Below, one piece after another: positions 36,563 through 49,240 of a DNA stretch of 64,000 bases. The position numbers and the translations under genes are program-made. The stretch covers positions 22,379,173 through 22,443,172 of the forward strand of contig NC_066853.1 of NCBI RefSeq assembly GCF_001640805.2, in the 5' to 3' direction. Source of the DNA: Lates calcarifer. Taxonomy: Eukaryota > Chordata > Actinopteri > Centropomidae. Within the stretch, counting starts at the first letter, position 1. Each line of letters begins with the position of its first letter. The notes beneath the pieces were generated by a model. The model was not told where the DNA came from, ran no database searches, and saw only the letters and a program-made list of their open reading frames with translations.

Positions 36563-37606
36563 GAAGTGGTCACCTACTTGTGTGCAGTGGAAGTCATAGA
36601 TGTCTTGGTGTCCTAGGTCAGTGTTCATTTTTGGCATGGATTTGTCCTGTTTCTATGGTGATGAATTAGATATGGCCTGTTTAGCTTATTATTTTACATT
36701 GTGCTGAATCTCCATCAGAAACTGTTACATTTGAATTACCTGGTATGGCAATGCCTGGTTACTGTTTGCACTGTAACCGTGGATGTATGTCTGCAATCTC
36801 TTTTTAATACTTTAATACTGATGAAAACATCTAAACATTATTATGAAGCAAGATTTGAAATTTAAAGAAGTGTCTTCAGTGATTTCCAAGCAGTATGATA
36901 TGTCTTACTGGTTTCAGAGGAACATGTCAGAGTATGGGTTTGCCTCTGCATTATCCTCTCTGGATGCTGTAAGAAAATGGTCCATGTGAATAGGTGCCAT
37001 ATTTCCAGTTGTACTCAGGCCTGTCAACTTATAATTTAATTCTTGGCGGAGATACGAGGCAGTCGGTGATCCTGTCAGATGTAATGGAGCCGAGCAGGCA
37101 AGTGAAACATGACAGATTGCTCACCTCTTCTCTACCCACCTGCCTCAGTTCCCCACATCATCATGAAGATGTAACACAGCTCAGCTACAGCTTCTCTGAC
37201 ATTTTGATGGTGAAAGCTGTGTTCAGACCCGCAGTGTTGCTACATGTACCATTTAGATGGTAAATTATGATCCAGGAGGGACCCAGGCAGCAGGTTGAAT
37301 TTTTTATTTTTGATTAAATATTGAAAAACTCACTTATCATGAGATTGTGGTAGTCAACATTGTTAGTTTAGGTTGTTGTTGGTGCATTGCAGTTTTTATC
37401 TGCTGGGCGGGCTGTCTGATGCCAGAAAGCTGCTTAAAATATAATCCGGCACTTAGGATCAACTTTTAATATCTAAAATAAAATAAAATACTGATGCAAG
37501 GTCTTTCCAAAATACTTTTTCCAGAAATCTTTCCAGATTCTTTACAACTGCTTAAAGTAGTGATAGGTCAGGCCTTGTAAATGATTTCTCCTTAAATGTT
37601 GCAGTC

Positions 37607-37610
<4 letters not shown>

Positions 37611-37648
<38 letters not shown>
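37611..37648. repeat. (GT)n microsatellite
   Basis: About 18 GT units followed by a short ATGTATGTGT extension. Confidence 0.9.
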
Positions 37649-37655
<7 letters not shown>

Positions 37656-40600
37656 GTGCACGATTAGGTAATCATCCGGAAATCTCAGACATTGGTGCTC
37701 TGTTTAACCTGAAGGAACCATTTACTGGCACCATGTGTCAACAGGCCAACTGAGGACTTTCCATGTTGGAGTGTGCTTTCTGCACGGATGCTGCACAGAT
37801 CAGATAGAACCACCTGTACAAGCAGAGCAGCACATTTGACAGCTTCAGTGTCCATATCACACCTGGCTAGAGCTAAAGTACCTGCAGAAAAAACTCTTTA
37901 CTCTCCATGTATCACTAACTATGGCAAGAAAAATTAGCCTCTGAAGTTTTTGGTATGTTAACCTAAACTGTAGGAGCCCTAAATGATGAAATCTTTTGTC
38001 TTTGACCTAAATATTGTCAAGTCCTTGGTCTTAGCAGAGGAGAAAAAGAGACTTTGTTCATGAAACACTTCCTCAACAATCCGTCCATTTGGAAAAGTAG
38101 AACAAGGCTTGTGGAAACTGGAACAGTCATGAAAAACACCCTTTTCATGTTTTAATGGGTCAGTAGCAGAAAATTTAGACCTATGTTGCACCCATAAATA
38201 AAATATTATTGACTGATTATTTTCCATTCTGTCCATTTTAGGGATACTTTGGGATGTTAACATACTGTTGATTCTGATTCGGGCCTTGTACACTGATTCT
38301 CACACAGGAAGATATAATATTTCATTGGCCCTATTTAGAAGTATAATATAATATATAAACCAAGCTATTCTGAATTGCCGCTGTGTGCAGCAAGAGTGGC
38401 TGACTGTTAGTTTAGTAAGTGATTTGATATGCAGTTATGCAGAGTATGCATTTAAAAGGTCAATATTGTTGATGTTTCATTTAATGGTGGGAACCACAAA
38501 ATCAGTTTTGGACACTTCCAACCACAATGCTGACACGTGCAAAGGGGATACGATGCTGTCGCTAGGCGACCAAACCTTGAGTACAATTACAGATCTCTCT
38601 AGGTTTGAAAATTTCTGGAAACATTGTGATAATATAGGTACACAAGACATTTTAATGTTGAAAATTTTCATCTTATACCTTTAATGCTTGTTGTTGAAAC
38701 TGACTTTGATTTGGCTCAGTCAGTGATGACAAAGACAAATGCAGAGTAAAGCTTCAGGTGCTTGTCGTGAAATATTGATTGAATTGTCTGAGAATTTTAC
38801 AAAACGCCATACTGTGCTTGTGGGAGGGGGACAACACTCATCCTTTGTAATCCCTCCACATCACAGATGAAATAAAGCCTGGCAGGCACTAGAGATGTGA
38901 AGAGAATCATCATGATGACAGCTTTTCTTTGTTATTTGTGCATGATTATGCATGTTGTGTATGTATCTTAGGTTGTTAGGTTTATGTACTTGGATGTGTT
39001 TATTTGCTTTTTGAGGATCCCTCTGAACGAGACACATATGGCAGCTTTCCCATCTTTTCTTCTGTTTGTTTTTCTGGTGGTATGATGGACCCAAGGATGT
39101 CCCACACTAGGATCAGAGCAGCGCTGCATGTTGCACTCTGTGTCATACATTGACTCTCACCTGTGTCATGTTGCTCCCGTGGTGCTTGACTGGTTCAGTG
39201 ATTACAGCTGTTGGCTCACACCTTCAATGACCTGGTGTTCTGCCTTACATGTCTTGTGTTCTGTGTATTTTGCCAGGTTTTCTCCCTTGCCTGAAGATAG
39301 ATTGCTCCCGTCAGAAAACAAATCTCTGCAGAGGCCTCCACGTTCAAAGGTTATGACACATTAATAGTTACTACACTACTTTGGTTTATTGTGTTTTTAG
39401 ATCGTGAATGCTGCACTGCTTCATTGTTAGACACTGTCCTTCTGCAGGCATGAACATTGTGATCACATAGTCAGAAATCATGCAATAATAGTGACATGTT
39501 GATTGTTTACTATCTCACCAGTGAGATAGGTTATGGCCCCCAAACACTGTCAAAAATAAAATGTTGCTTTGTTAATGTACTCATAATTGTTGCCCTTTCC
39601 ACAGAGGTTAGGTTGCTGAGCTGAGATCAAGAGCACTTCAGAAGGCTGGAACTGAAGACTGAAATTTGGTTGGTTGAGTGCAGGTACCATGCCAGTTCTT
39701 TTTTTTGTTTTACCACTTCCAAAAAGCCATTTAGTTGAGCCATCTGAACCTTGAAATATGGTGAGGTAATCCAGCACAATGTAAATCCTTTCTGAACTAT
39801 TTTTTTTTTAAATTATTATTATTATTTTTTGAGGATTTGAATCATCACTCAGAATACACCCACAGCTGCAAGTGCTGTTGATACTTCATCTGCTGCAGTT
39901 TTCACCATAGACCAGGGACTAGGAGCAAATGATTAATGTTTATATCCTACGTCTAAAACATTTGATAATTTTATTCAACATTAGCAACAACATATTAGCA
40001 GGCATTAGCAGTTTATTATTTGATGTCTGATATAAATGAATTGTTTTAGCCGACCATGGAACATTTTCATGAACATTTATCATTTAGATTAAAGTGCCTG
40101 CTATAAATACACTATGAATAGAAAAGTTTGAGGACAGCTGACCTTATCTGACTTTGGCTCTCTCTGTAAAGAGCTGGCTGAATGAAGTGCTGTCCAGTCA
40201 TGTAGGTTGATATCAAGCTGCTAAAGTACTGGCCAGCGTCCAAAGGCTGTTCAGAGAGAAAGAGGAACACTGACAGATGGACAGGGGGGTGGGGGGTTAG
40301 AAGAAAAACTGAGGTTAAGACAATTAGTTGAGAGAGACAAAGTGAAATAGTGAAGAAGGGAAAATAGACAGATGGGCAGAGAGGGAATGAAGGGGTAGAT
40401 GCAAATGCTAACAAAAAGACTGAGGATAAAAATAAAGAGAGAGGAATTTCTGTAGTATCATACGCATTTTAATCATCAGCATCCTGTCCACCTTTTTTTT
40501 TTGTGGTGTTGTCCTCTACGTCTCCTCTCCTGCCCTCCCCTCTTTCCTTTTTGTGCTATCTTTGTCTGTGTCCTCACTTCATGGACAGCGGGGGGTTTGA

Positions 40601-40844
40601 AACTTTCTCAGCCTAAATTTAAGGAATGTACTGTCCTTTTACCTCAGGAGCTCAGAGAGTCCTTTAAGTGTGTCACTGCTCTTTTCATGTCACCACCTGT
40701 CATACACCTGACCCATTTTGGGTGCAGAACCATTAGTTTTTAATACAGTGAAAGTGAAAGATGCACTGGTATTGACAGACAAAAAGAAATGCTCTCATCA
40801 GCAGTCGGAGGTGGGCTTGCAGGTGGTGGATTGAAAAATGACCA

Positions 40845-40932
40845 AAACAATTAATTGATTTGAATGGTTGCTTTTTAATTTTCTGGTGATCAGCTAATTG
40901 ACTAATTGGTTAACTATTTCAACTCCAGTTTT
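40845..40932 (-). repeat. decayed AT-rich dispersed repeat
   Basis: The text caattaattgatttg ... cagctaattgactaattgg ... atttcaactccag resembles, in reverse, a common percomorph repeat built from attaatcgattag motifs and starting ctgcaactaacgatt. Identification is from memory. Confidence 0.4.
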
Positions 40933-43611
40933 AAAACACATATTGGTTCTCATAGGCCTTTAGAAAGCAACTGAATGCAGATGACGGGAGACATTTATAA
41001 TAGCTACCACCATTATCACCATGCACAATGGAGACAAAGAACTTGGTTCTTATTACATTCAGAGCAGGATGCCCCTTTTGTCCAGTTGCCCATCAAATTG
41101 TGAGTCTTTCATAACATTAAATTACAGTAAAAATTCAAAACAAACGTTTAATCATGGCCCTTTTTTTTTTTTTTCATTTGTCAGAATTAGAAATGTTGTG
41201 AACTTGAGCATCAGTGAAGATTGAAACATGCTGGAAAACAGTGTACCTGTGATTTGAATAACAGCCTGAGCTGATGTCAGATGAGTGTTCCCATTTTAAA
41301 TAACCTTGTCTATGTGACATCTGCACCTGCTCAGTGACAAAACACGGCTGTCAAGATTCAAATCAGGTAAACAACTTTGTCTCAGGTCACTTTTAATGTC
41401 ATATTATTATACACTGGACTTCCTACCCAGCAGGTAGAAGGTGTGTATCTAGACTTTGATGGAAGTTTGTAAATGAAAATGATTCAAATAGAAAAAGCAA
41501 TGTGTTTTGTTATAAAAGAAAAATGAAATGAACTCTGTCATTCCAAAAATTAATTATCCACCATTTTTAGATGGTAGCATCTTACCGTATTTTACAGAAT
41601 AATTAGAGATGAAATGGTTAAATCGCTCAGACTTTGATAGTGAAACCACGGCAGTTACTCGCTGCCTGTTCACAGTGAAAATCACTTGTTGAGAGATCAT
41701 GACTGAATAATGCAATGGTCTAAAGTAAATCTATCTTTTATTTGTGTCTTATTTTTGTCTCTATTATCTCATATGGCACCTTAAATGTTAACTATGTCAT
41801 GTCCCTCAAAACCTTTTTCATGTCTCTTAAACTGCTTTTATCAACATTTTATCTCTGACTTGCGTTGTTTTCCTCTAGTCATTCCTCCAATTATTCTAAG
41901 TCCCTTCACAAATGCAGAGTAGACCTGTCTGCAGGCTGACATTGTTATTCATGAAAAATCTTCAGCTATCTCACCAGTATTTGGATGCTGATCTCACCCA
42001 CCCCATATCATTTTCATTTTTGCTGTTTCTGTTCTTTATGTCTCTCTCACATTACTTAATCCTCTATGCTCACTTGAAACTGAATTATTCACTGAGTGTG
42101 TGTGCAACATAGTGTAAAGAGAGTACTGTCACCCTGGAGAATATGCGTGGTTCTGTGTTCAGTGCATAACAGCTTTGATGCCGCCTGATGGTAATTTCTC
42201 TCTCACATTTTCTCCATCGTTTTTCGGTCTCCCCCCTTTTATTACTCCACCTGGTTTCTTTCTTGTTTACCCCACCTCCGTTCATCCTTTTCACAGCACT
42301 AATAATAACAGATCTGATGTCACAGTTGCCATGGCAACCATGTGATGACTTGGCTGCTTGAATCGGCCTGGTCGTCTCGTGGCAGAGACAAAACGGAGAT
42401 AAAACGAACAATCACTCATAACTAAATAACTAAGTGTAATTTCTTGTTTTGAGGTTAAGAAATTTGGTAAACTGGTTTTTTAAGTTGCTTTGACATAAAG
42501 CTTCTCAGTCAAACCCTACCCATTACCCCAGGGTTCGGGTTAGGGTCTGATTGGCAGACTGGTTCCACATCACAGATCTGTCATTTAGGATATTACCATC
42601 TCTTCTATTGTAAACCATGTGAGTCTCAGTTCTTCCCAAAGGCGTTACACTCTGGTTATTAGGTTGTTGCTCATTGAGGAGGCAAGAGACAACAAACAAG
42701 CAACTACAGAGACCAGCATCTATTATTCAGTCCTGAAGTACTGTAGCACAGTGTTCAACCATCTGTCAGCCTCAAACACCTGGTTCACCCATATATCTGT
42801 ATACTGACATACACACTGCACATGTACTGATGGTGAGTTAAGTAACATCAGTGTTACCAAACACTTCCATCACGACTACTAATCTGCTTCTCTGTATTGA
42901 AATGATACATCATTATGACCAAACCTGTTCACACTGGCCTGTAATGGAATGTGTGTGTTAAACTGTTAAGCTGACCTCTTTGTTCTTAACTCCAAGCTGC
43001 TGTTGGACCCACATTAAGTAGATTTAGGCCACCTATCTGGGTCTGTAACACATCAGGATCACCACAGCAGAAACAAGCAAGCTCAGTGGTTTACTGGGTC
43101 TGATCTGTGAGCTGGGAGAAAGTAAAAATTTAGAATGGTTTAGCATGACAGCAAAGTTAGTTTTTCTGTGGGGCTGTGGTATTTGGTTTAGTGGAGCAGT
43201 GGATGTAGAACTGTTGTGTAACTATTATTAAACCACACTGTCACTGCTGGTGTCAAAGGGGCGGCTAAAAGTATTATATTCAAATGTCTAACATTTAAAT
43301 AAATGTGTCTCCGTATGTTAGAAATCAGTAAAAACATGCTGTGTATACTGTCTCAGGTCTGAATATGGGACATTTTGTCATTCAGACCAGCCTTTTATGG
43401 CTTCACCTATGTCTAGAGTGTAATGTGAAAGGAAGTGGTGTGAGGAGGTCAAAACTGGCTTGTGGCTGACATCAGGCTCATCAAAAATCACATAACCATT
43501 ACTATCCACTCAAGTCAAACTTAAACAGTTTGATGAGCCTATCATGAAGGACGTCCACCAGAAGCAGCATGCAGTTAGGCATTATCATGGGTAGAGATGG
43601 TTTGTGTGGAG

Positions 43612-43830
43612 TAGAGCTGGAACTAATACTGATTTTGAGTATTGATTAATCTGTCAGTTATTTTCTCAATAAGCCAGTTTTTTATTTTTATTTTTACAAA
43701 ATTTCAAATATAATGTAACAATTACAATTAAATATAGTATGAAAATAATGACTTAAATTATTGATAGATTTTTTTCTTTTACCTGATTTTCTGTCAATCG
43801 ACTGATTTATCAGCTACTTGTTTCAGTTCT
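43612..43830 (+). repeat. decayed AT-rich dispersed repeat, forward copy
   Basis: AGCTGGAACTAATACTGATT followed by TATTGATTAATCTGTCAGTT and ATTTTCTCAATAAG matches the forward form of the same percomorph repeat family. Its end motif (aatcgactgatttatcagct) appears near 43796. Confidence 0.5.
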
Positions 43831-44000
43831 GTGTTGAGTTCAGGACTTGGCTGGCTTGCTGACTAACTTGATTTGGAGTCTGTTAAGTTGCCTTACTGAC
43901 TGGTCTGATTGTAGCATTAGTGGAGTCATTCAGAGGTCAGGCAGCACTGGATATGGAAAGATAGACTGGCATCATAAAAAGACCATATAAGACAGGCAGC

Positions 44001-44026
44001 TGTGTGTGTGTGTGTGTGTGTGTGTA
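44001..44026. repeat. (GT)n microsatellite
   Basis: About 12 GT units upstream of the first probable GDPD exon. Confidence 0.85.
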
Positions 44027-44260
44027 CACAGTAGTCATAAATCACCTGAGCAGACGTGTAGAATCACACAACATGTGTATACACAAGATATAGGTCACTG
44101 TGTATTTCTGTAAGAGTATCTGTATCTTCTGAGTTAGTTTAAGCAGGCCACAGGAATGAAATCAGGACTCCACTGCCACACACACAGACAGAGTCCTGCT
44201 GAGTCTAGTTTTATTATAAGTACATTTGACATTGATTCAAACTTTCTTCTCTCCCTCTAG

Positions 44261-44473
44261 GTGAAGGTTGTCTCATAGCCAAGAGTCCTGCCTTTTTTTC
44301 CCTTCATCCTCTCTCTGTCCTGTCCCTTCTTTATCCTACTACTCTCTTTCTTTCTCCCCCCTCTCTCTCTCACTCTCTCTGTCTCTGTGATGCCGGGCTG
44401 TGGGTGAGTGTATACCCGTGACCAGACTGAAGCTGGGGAAGCTAAAGGTGGTGCGGCGGCAGCTGCTGCAAAG
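44261..44473 (+). other. gdpd4: probable GDPD exon 1, mostly 5' UTR, start unresolved
   Basis: A strong acceptor (cttctctccctctag) precedes 44261 and a GT donor follows 44473. The last codons, in the frame that joins exon 2 (phase 2, AG|G), read LKVVRRQLLQR then YEHQ. The human GDPD5 N terminus, MVRHQPLQYYEPQ as I recall it, aligns well with VVRRQLLQRYEHQ. No ATG occurs in this frame between the in-frame TGA at 44388-44390 and the donor; the residue aligned to the human Met is GTG. The ATG at 44390 opens only a 5-codon frame. Translation may therefore start in another first exon spliced to an internal acceptor (AG at 44407-44408 or 44424-44425 follows a long CT tract), or at a non-AUG codon. 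Confidence 0.55.
44340..44387. repeat. CT-rich polypyrimidine tract
   Basis: Low-complexity (CT)n/C-rich tract inside the probable first exon. It could also serve as the pyrimidine tract of an alternative internal acceptor. Confidence 0.7.
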
Positions 44474-45836
44474 GTACAGAGCAACACACATCGTCATTAC
44501 CACTGGTCAGTGATGACGCTTACACCTCAGTGTGTCCAAAAGTTTATTTTCTAACATACAGCCTGATTTGACTTTTTAAAGTCATTATGAAAACTATTGA
44601 GTTAGCAGTCATCAGTATTTGTTCATATTTACGTAGCTTTGAAGACAGTGTGACCATCAGTTATCCATCTCTATATCTGTACTCCCCTCTAGAGGTGTCT
44701 AGCCTTTCAGTATATTTGAGTTCGTGAGAATTTGAAATTGTTTTGCCACCAATTTAAAGCATCAGGAAAAACATAAACAAGTAAAAACCAGCAGTAATAT
44801 CTTTCCAAACAATGTCCTGGTTACTGAGGATGATCTACAAACTTTGCTGTGAACTGTTTTCGTGGAGAACTATTTGTTTTAAAGTACAACAGCCTACTTT
44901 CTGCGTCTGCACTGAAGGATGAGTCACAGTGCTTCTAGCTGTGCGGAGACAGCCTGAATGCATCATCTTAAGAGGGCAATTTTATCATTTTTGTGGCAAA
45001 TTGGTATGACTATTGTATTTTTATGAAGTGTCAGTTGGGGTTTGGGATCATTTGATTAAATCTGAATCCAGAATCAAATCTGAATATTGAATCTGACCCA
45101 TTTCTGATCCATTATCAAAATCGTTTCTGATTTAATTGGGATCTGTACACTTTGTTGATTGAGAGGAAGGAGAAGATAAAATATTCTGAGGGAATATATC
45201 TCTTACACATTGAACCAGTAATTACAACTGTCTTGCACACATTATTTTTCACAAAGTTATTGCTTCAAAAACTGGAGGACCTGGTTCAGAACCATTAGGT
45301 TGAAAAACTTTAATTTTTGCCAAGATATGAAAGATTAACAGAGAAATTACAGCTCCTGAAACTGAGACAGCTCACTTGGCTCACTGCAGATGCATCTTCA
45401 CTCTGGCGTCTCTGAATGGCAGAGCAGATTTTGGGTCACATCCAACCACACCCATCAGTGATGCCTGACAGTCAGCAGCTGCTAAATCATAGAAGCTGCT
45501 ATCTGAGTGTATTTCACATTGCAAATTAAAAGTGTAATGAGGGTTGATATGAGATTCATTAGACTCAAAGCTTAGTGAATTTGGATATTTCATCAACCGT
45601 GAACTAGATCCAAAATGTGCCATCAGAACAGAAATTTTACACCAGACTTTGTTCAATTTCATCTCAGTTTATTTATTTTCCAGTGCGCTGATAAAATGAC
45701 TCCAAAATGAGTCTAGTCTGTTGTTTTCCGGACTACTTTATCTCTAAATAAAATGTTAATTCGGATAGACGTCTGAATGCTCTATTTAGGTAACTGATTT
45801 TAATTTAATTGGTTTATTCCTCAATGACTGTACCAG

Positions 45837-45942
45837 GTATGAACACCAGCCGTTTGTCTCCTGTCTGGCCGGCCTCTATGGTTGCCAATGGAGACGATAC
45901 CAAAGAGCGCGGGCACAACCAGGAGAGTGCTGCTGCAGCAAG
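45837..45942 (+). CDS. gdpd4: GDPD exon 2: cytosolic N terminus
   Basis: Encodes [20 protein letters not shown] and then [15 protein letters not shown]. It matches the conserved N-terminal SC(L)xGxYGCxWxRYQR motif of GDPD2/4/5. The cysteine in LYGC corresponds to GDE2 Cys25. The CCC cluster before TM1 is a candidate palmitoylation site. Phase 2 in, phase 0 out. Confidence 0.88.
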
Positions 45943-45961
45943 GTACCCACACACGCGTACA

Positions 45962-45998
<37 letters not shown>

Positions 45999-48900
45999 CA
46001 CCATCTATAAGCAATGTGTTGAGTTTGGTTAGTTTGCTGATTGTGCAGAGTATTGATTCCCCAGCCAGTTTTCCTCCATCCTGCCTGCTGACTCTACTGC
46101 TTACTGCTTTTCTCAGAAAATATATCAGCACATGCTGCATATACTCTGTCAGCTGGTATCAAAATATACTGCTTCCATATGCAGTAATATGACTGACTTC
46201 CTCTGTATATGTCAGATTGTGTTGCATCAGCGAGTTGCTGTTTTGGGTATTTTTGCTATAAATCTTAAACCTCATCTCCAAACACTTTTTAAATTATAGT
46301 CGCTATGACTACAGGCTCATTAAGATATATTTGTACTGAAACTGTGTAGCTATGTAATTTGATCTAAGTATACTTCACAGATTTAGTTAATCACTCATAT
46401 AAGTAAGTTAAATTACTTTCTCTGGGTAGAAGTGGGTAGTTTGACCTCTGTGTGTGTGTTACAGGTGGAGTGTGGCAGTTTTGGCCTCCTGATCCTCACC
46501 TTCTTCCTGAGTTTTGTATTCCTCTATTTCTGGAGTGAAGCTCAGAATGACTACAACGACTTTGACTGGTGGGTCACACACTGCAAGTACTGTACATACA
46601 TGTTGGCAAAGTGTGTTTTTTATTGTGATGTAGAGCAGTTTTTGTCATTATGATGGGGTCAGGGGTAGCTGTCTTATATGAACTAATGAAATAAAGGAAA
46701 AAGTGAACAGATCATCTTGACAGTGAATGAATGGGACCAAGCCTTAATTCAATAATTCATAATATGCATGTGATGGCTGATGACTGTTTTTTATGTGTGT
46801 CTTCAGGTTTAACTTTGGGACTCTTGGTTTCTGGTTTCCCTGGTCTCTGGTCCTGCTGGTTGTTGCTGCTGCTCTCTTCACATACATCGCCCTACTATTG
46901 GTATGCACACTGATATTGATGATTTTCAGTCCAGTTTAAGCACTTACGCATGTATGAATGTAGAACTGAAATGAAAAAGAAGCAGACAGAAAATATATCT
47001 TTAGTATACTCAGAAATCTGAGTAAACACTCTTTGCAGCTCGGCTACAGAAGTAGACAGCTTTGATCAAAGGTTGCCAGTTCAAATCCCTGGGTGTGCTG
47101 AGAAATCCTTTGTTTATGTGGATGAGAAACACTTTGCCATGCCATTGTAGTGTTCTTGAGCAAGACACTTGGCCTTACTGCTACTGTTCTAAGCAGTGAT
47201 CTCAGTAGTGGGGCTTTTTTAGCCGGTATCTGATGGAGCCCAACTTAATTGTTTGGTTGAAGTGTTGCTTTATATTTTATTTTTTCGATGTGCTTCATTT
47301 CTGCAACGTTTCTGCGCTTTGTGTGACATTCAGGAGCTTGTCTGCTTGGTGACAAATATTATGTAAGACTAATTATATAACACAGAAAAATGTACACAGA
47401 TGAAGTGGAGGAGAAATCTGCATAAACAGAGTTTAGCATGCAATGGTTTTTAATGAATATCTGAACGCTGTTCAGGTGCTGGCAGTGTGTCTGCTCTCTG
47501 AAGGTCAGAGGCTTTACCTCCACTGGAGCCACAAGGTATACGCATGCACCCACCCACCCCCACACACACACACACATAAAGACAGTTCTTTGTATTTTTG
47601 CATTCCCTCTTGTTATAAGTTGTTCTAAGATGCATTTTCTCGTTCTCCTCTTTTTGTGTCAGACTGGCATCGTGGTGACATTGGCGTTCTCCGTCACAGC
47701 CACTGCCATCCTGTCTGACCTCTGGAGCAAAGAATGGAAGACTCTTCTCCTCTCTTTGCAGGTTAGCCAACCCTGACACACCAGCCAGTCACATGAGAGG
47801 AATACAGGATGTTTTTTTATCATTTGCAAAACAGTGTGTTAATACTATGTCTATTTTTACTGTGTTTATACAAACTGTAATTTGTGCTTTATATTTTGAA
47901 TCAAATATTTGAGACTGTACTGACATTTTGGCCAATCTCTTGTCTTTGTCTCTGTCTTTCTCTTTCACTTTTTATCTTCAGGTGACAGCACCTTTCCTCC
48001 ATGTGGCTGCAGTTTCACTAATGGCGATTCTCTCCTGGCCAATAGCATTACATTTCTTCCGCATGAACAAGAGAGGTAAGCAAGCTGATGAGTGTTTATC
48101 TTTTATTAGAAATGAGGTGGGTGTTTGTAAGAAAGTCCAGTTGTAGTAGTTCCAGATGTATCTCGTTAAGCATTTTATCTGCTTATCTGTATTTGTGGCT
48201 TAGTCACCTGTTCCAGGAGAAATATAATTACATAATTATGATATATATTATATTTTCTATGTTTAGAGTACTTATTATAACTTAAACAAGTATTAATATC
48301 TAAAACCTGTTTAGAGTGTTCACCCTCATTGAGTGGTCTTAATTGGTATATTTTACTTTTTTAAAATCTTAATCCAGACCACCAAACATCTTAGCCAGTC
48401 CCCTCAGGTCCCATTGTACATCGAGATACTTGATGTTTGGGAATGTTCAAGAGAAAGAGAGAGAGCTGTCCTTGACATATAGCAGTAACTGGAGGGAAGA
48501 AAAGGCTGAAAGACCTTGTTGAAATGACATATTGACTGATTGCTGGCAGACAGTGCAGGGTTTCCAGTCTAATAGCTTCAGTTGTTGTAGTACTGAGCTG
48601 CTCCGCCCAGCGGGAATACAGCTATACTGAAATCAAACATACCCTTCAGCAGCATGACGCACTTGTCTGATTATACAGCTGTAGACCTCCCTGTCATCCT
48701 TCCTTCACCCTCTCCACCTCCCTTTAACAGAAAATCAATGTCTCATTTTCCTGCTTGATTTTGCACCCCTCTCTTTGTCTCTCTGATGCATTCTGTCTTC
48801 TTTCATTCACTTTAATTTGCTGCTTTCTGTTTCTTTTAACTCATCTTGTGGTCACTCCTGCTGTCCTGCATCGTGTCTGACTCTCCACTGAATGGCTTTG

Positions 48901-49193
48901 ACCTCTGTGTCTCTCTGTGTCTCTCTTCTCTCTTTGGTCTCCATGGGTACTGTCCCTGGTTGCCATGGTGATTCAGCAGGTAGAGTGATGCTGAGTCATG
49001 TCGGGGGTCTCTCCTGGCAGGAGGTAATGGAGAGAGAGATTTGCCAAAGAACAGGATATGAGATAGCTCCCCTCCCTGTCTGTGCTGTATTAAGATGAAC
49101 ACTAACCCAAGCCTGGATGAGGAGAGAGTTGATGGGTTAATTTTGCAGTTTTAATTAATGGGTATTAAAATGTGAGAGGGGAGCAGTGCTGGG

Positions 49194-49240
<47 letters not shown>

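Larger units (their letters stand above)
35863..44260. other. non-coding region between array and GDPD gene
   Basis: About 8.4 kb with no exon I can support. On the minus strand I looked for the SCP2 segments that should precede the last exon (LALMTGKMNPQ, ATWVVDVKNGKG) and saw none. It contains a (GT)n tract and several decayed dispersed repeats, listed separately. Upstream non-coding exons of the plus-strand GDPD gene may lie here. Confidence 0.5.

Noticed and set aside
45809..46192. 127-codon frame beginning [16 protein letters not shown] overlapping exon 2
   Set aside because: It is the wrong frame over exon 2 and runs into a CA microsatellite; the real exon uses the YEHQPFVSC frame.
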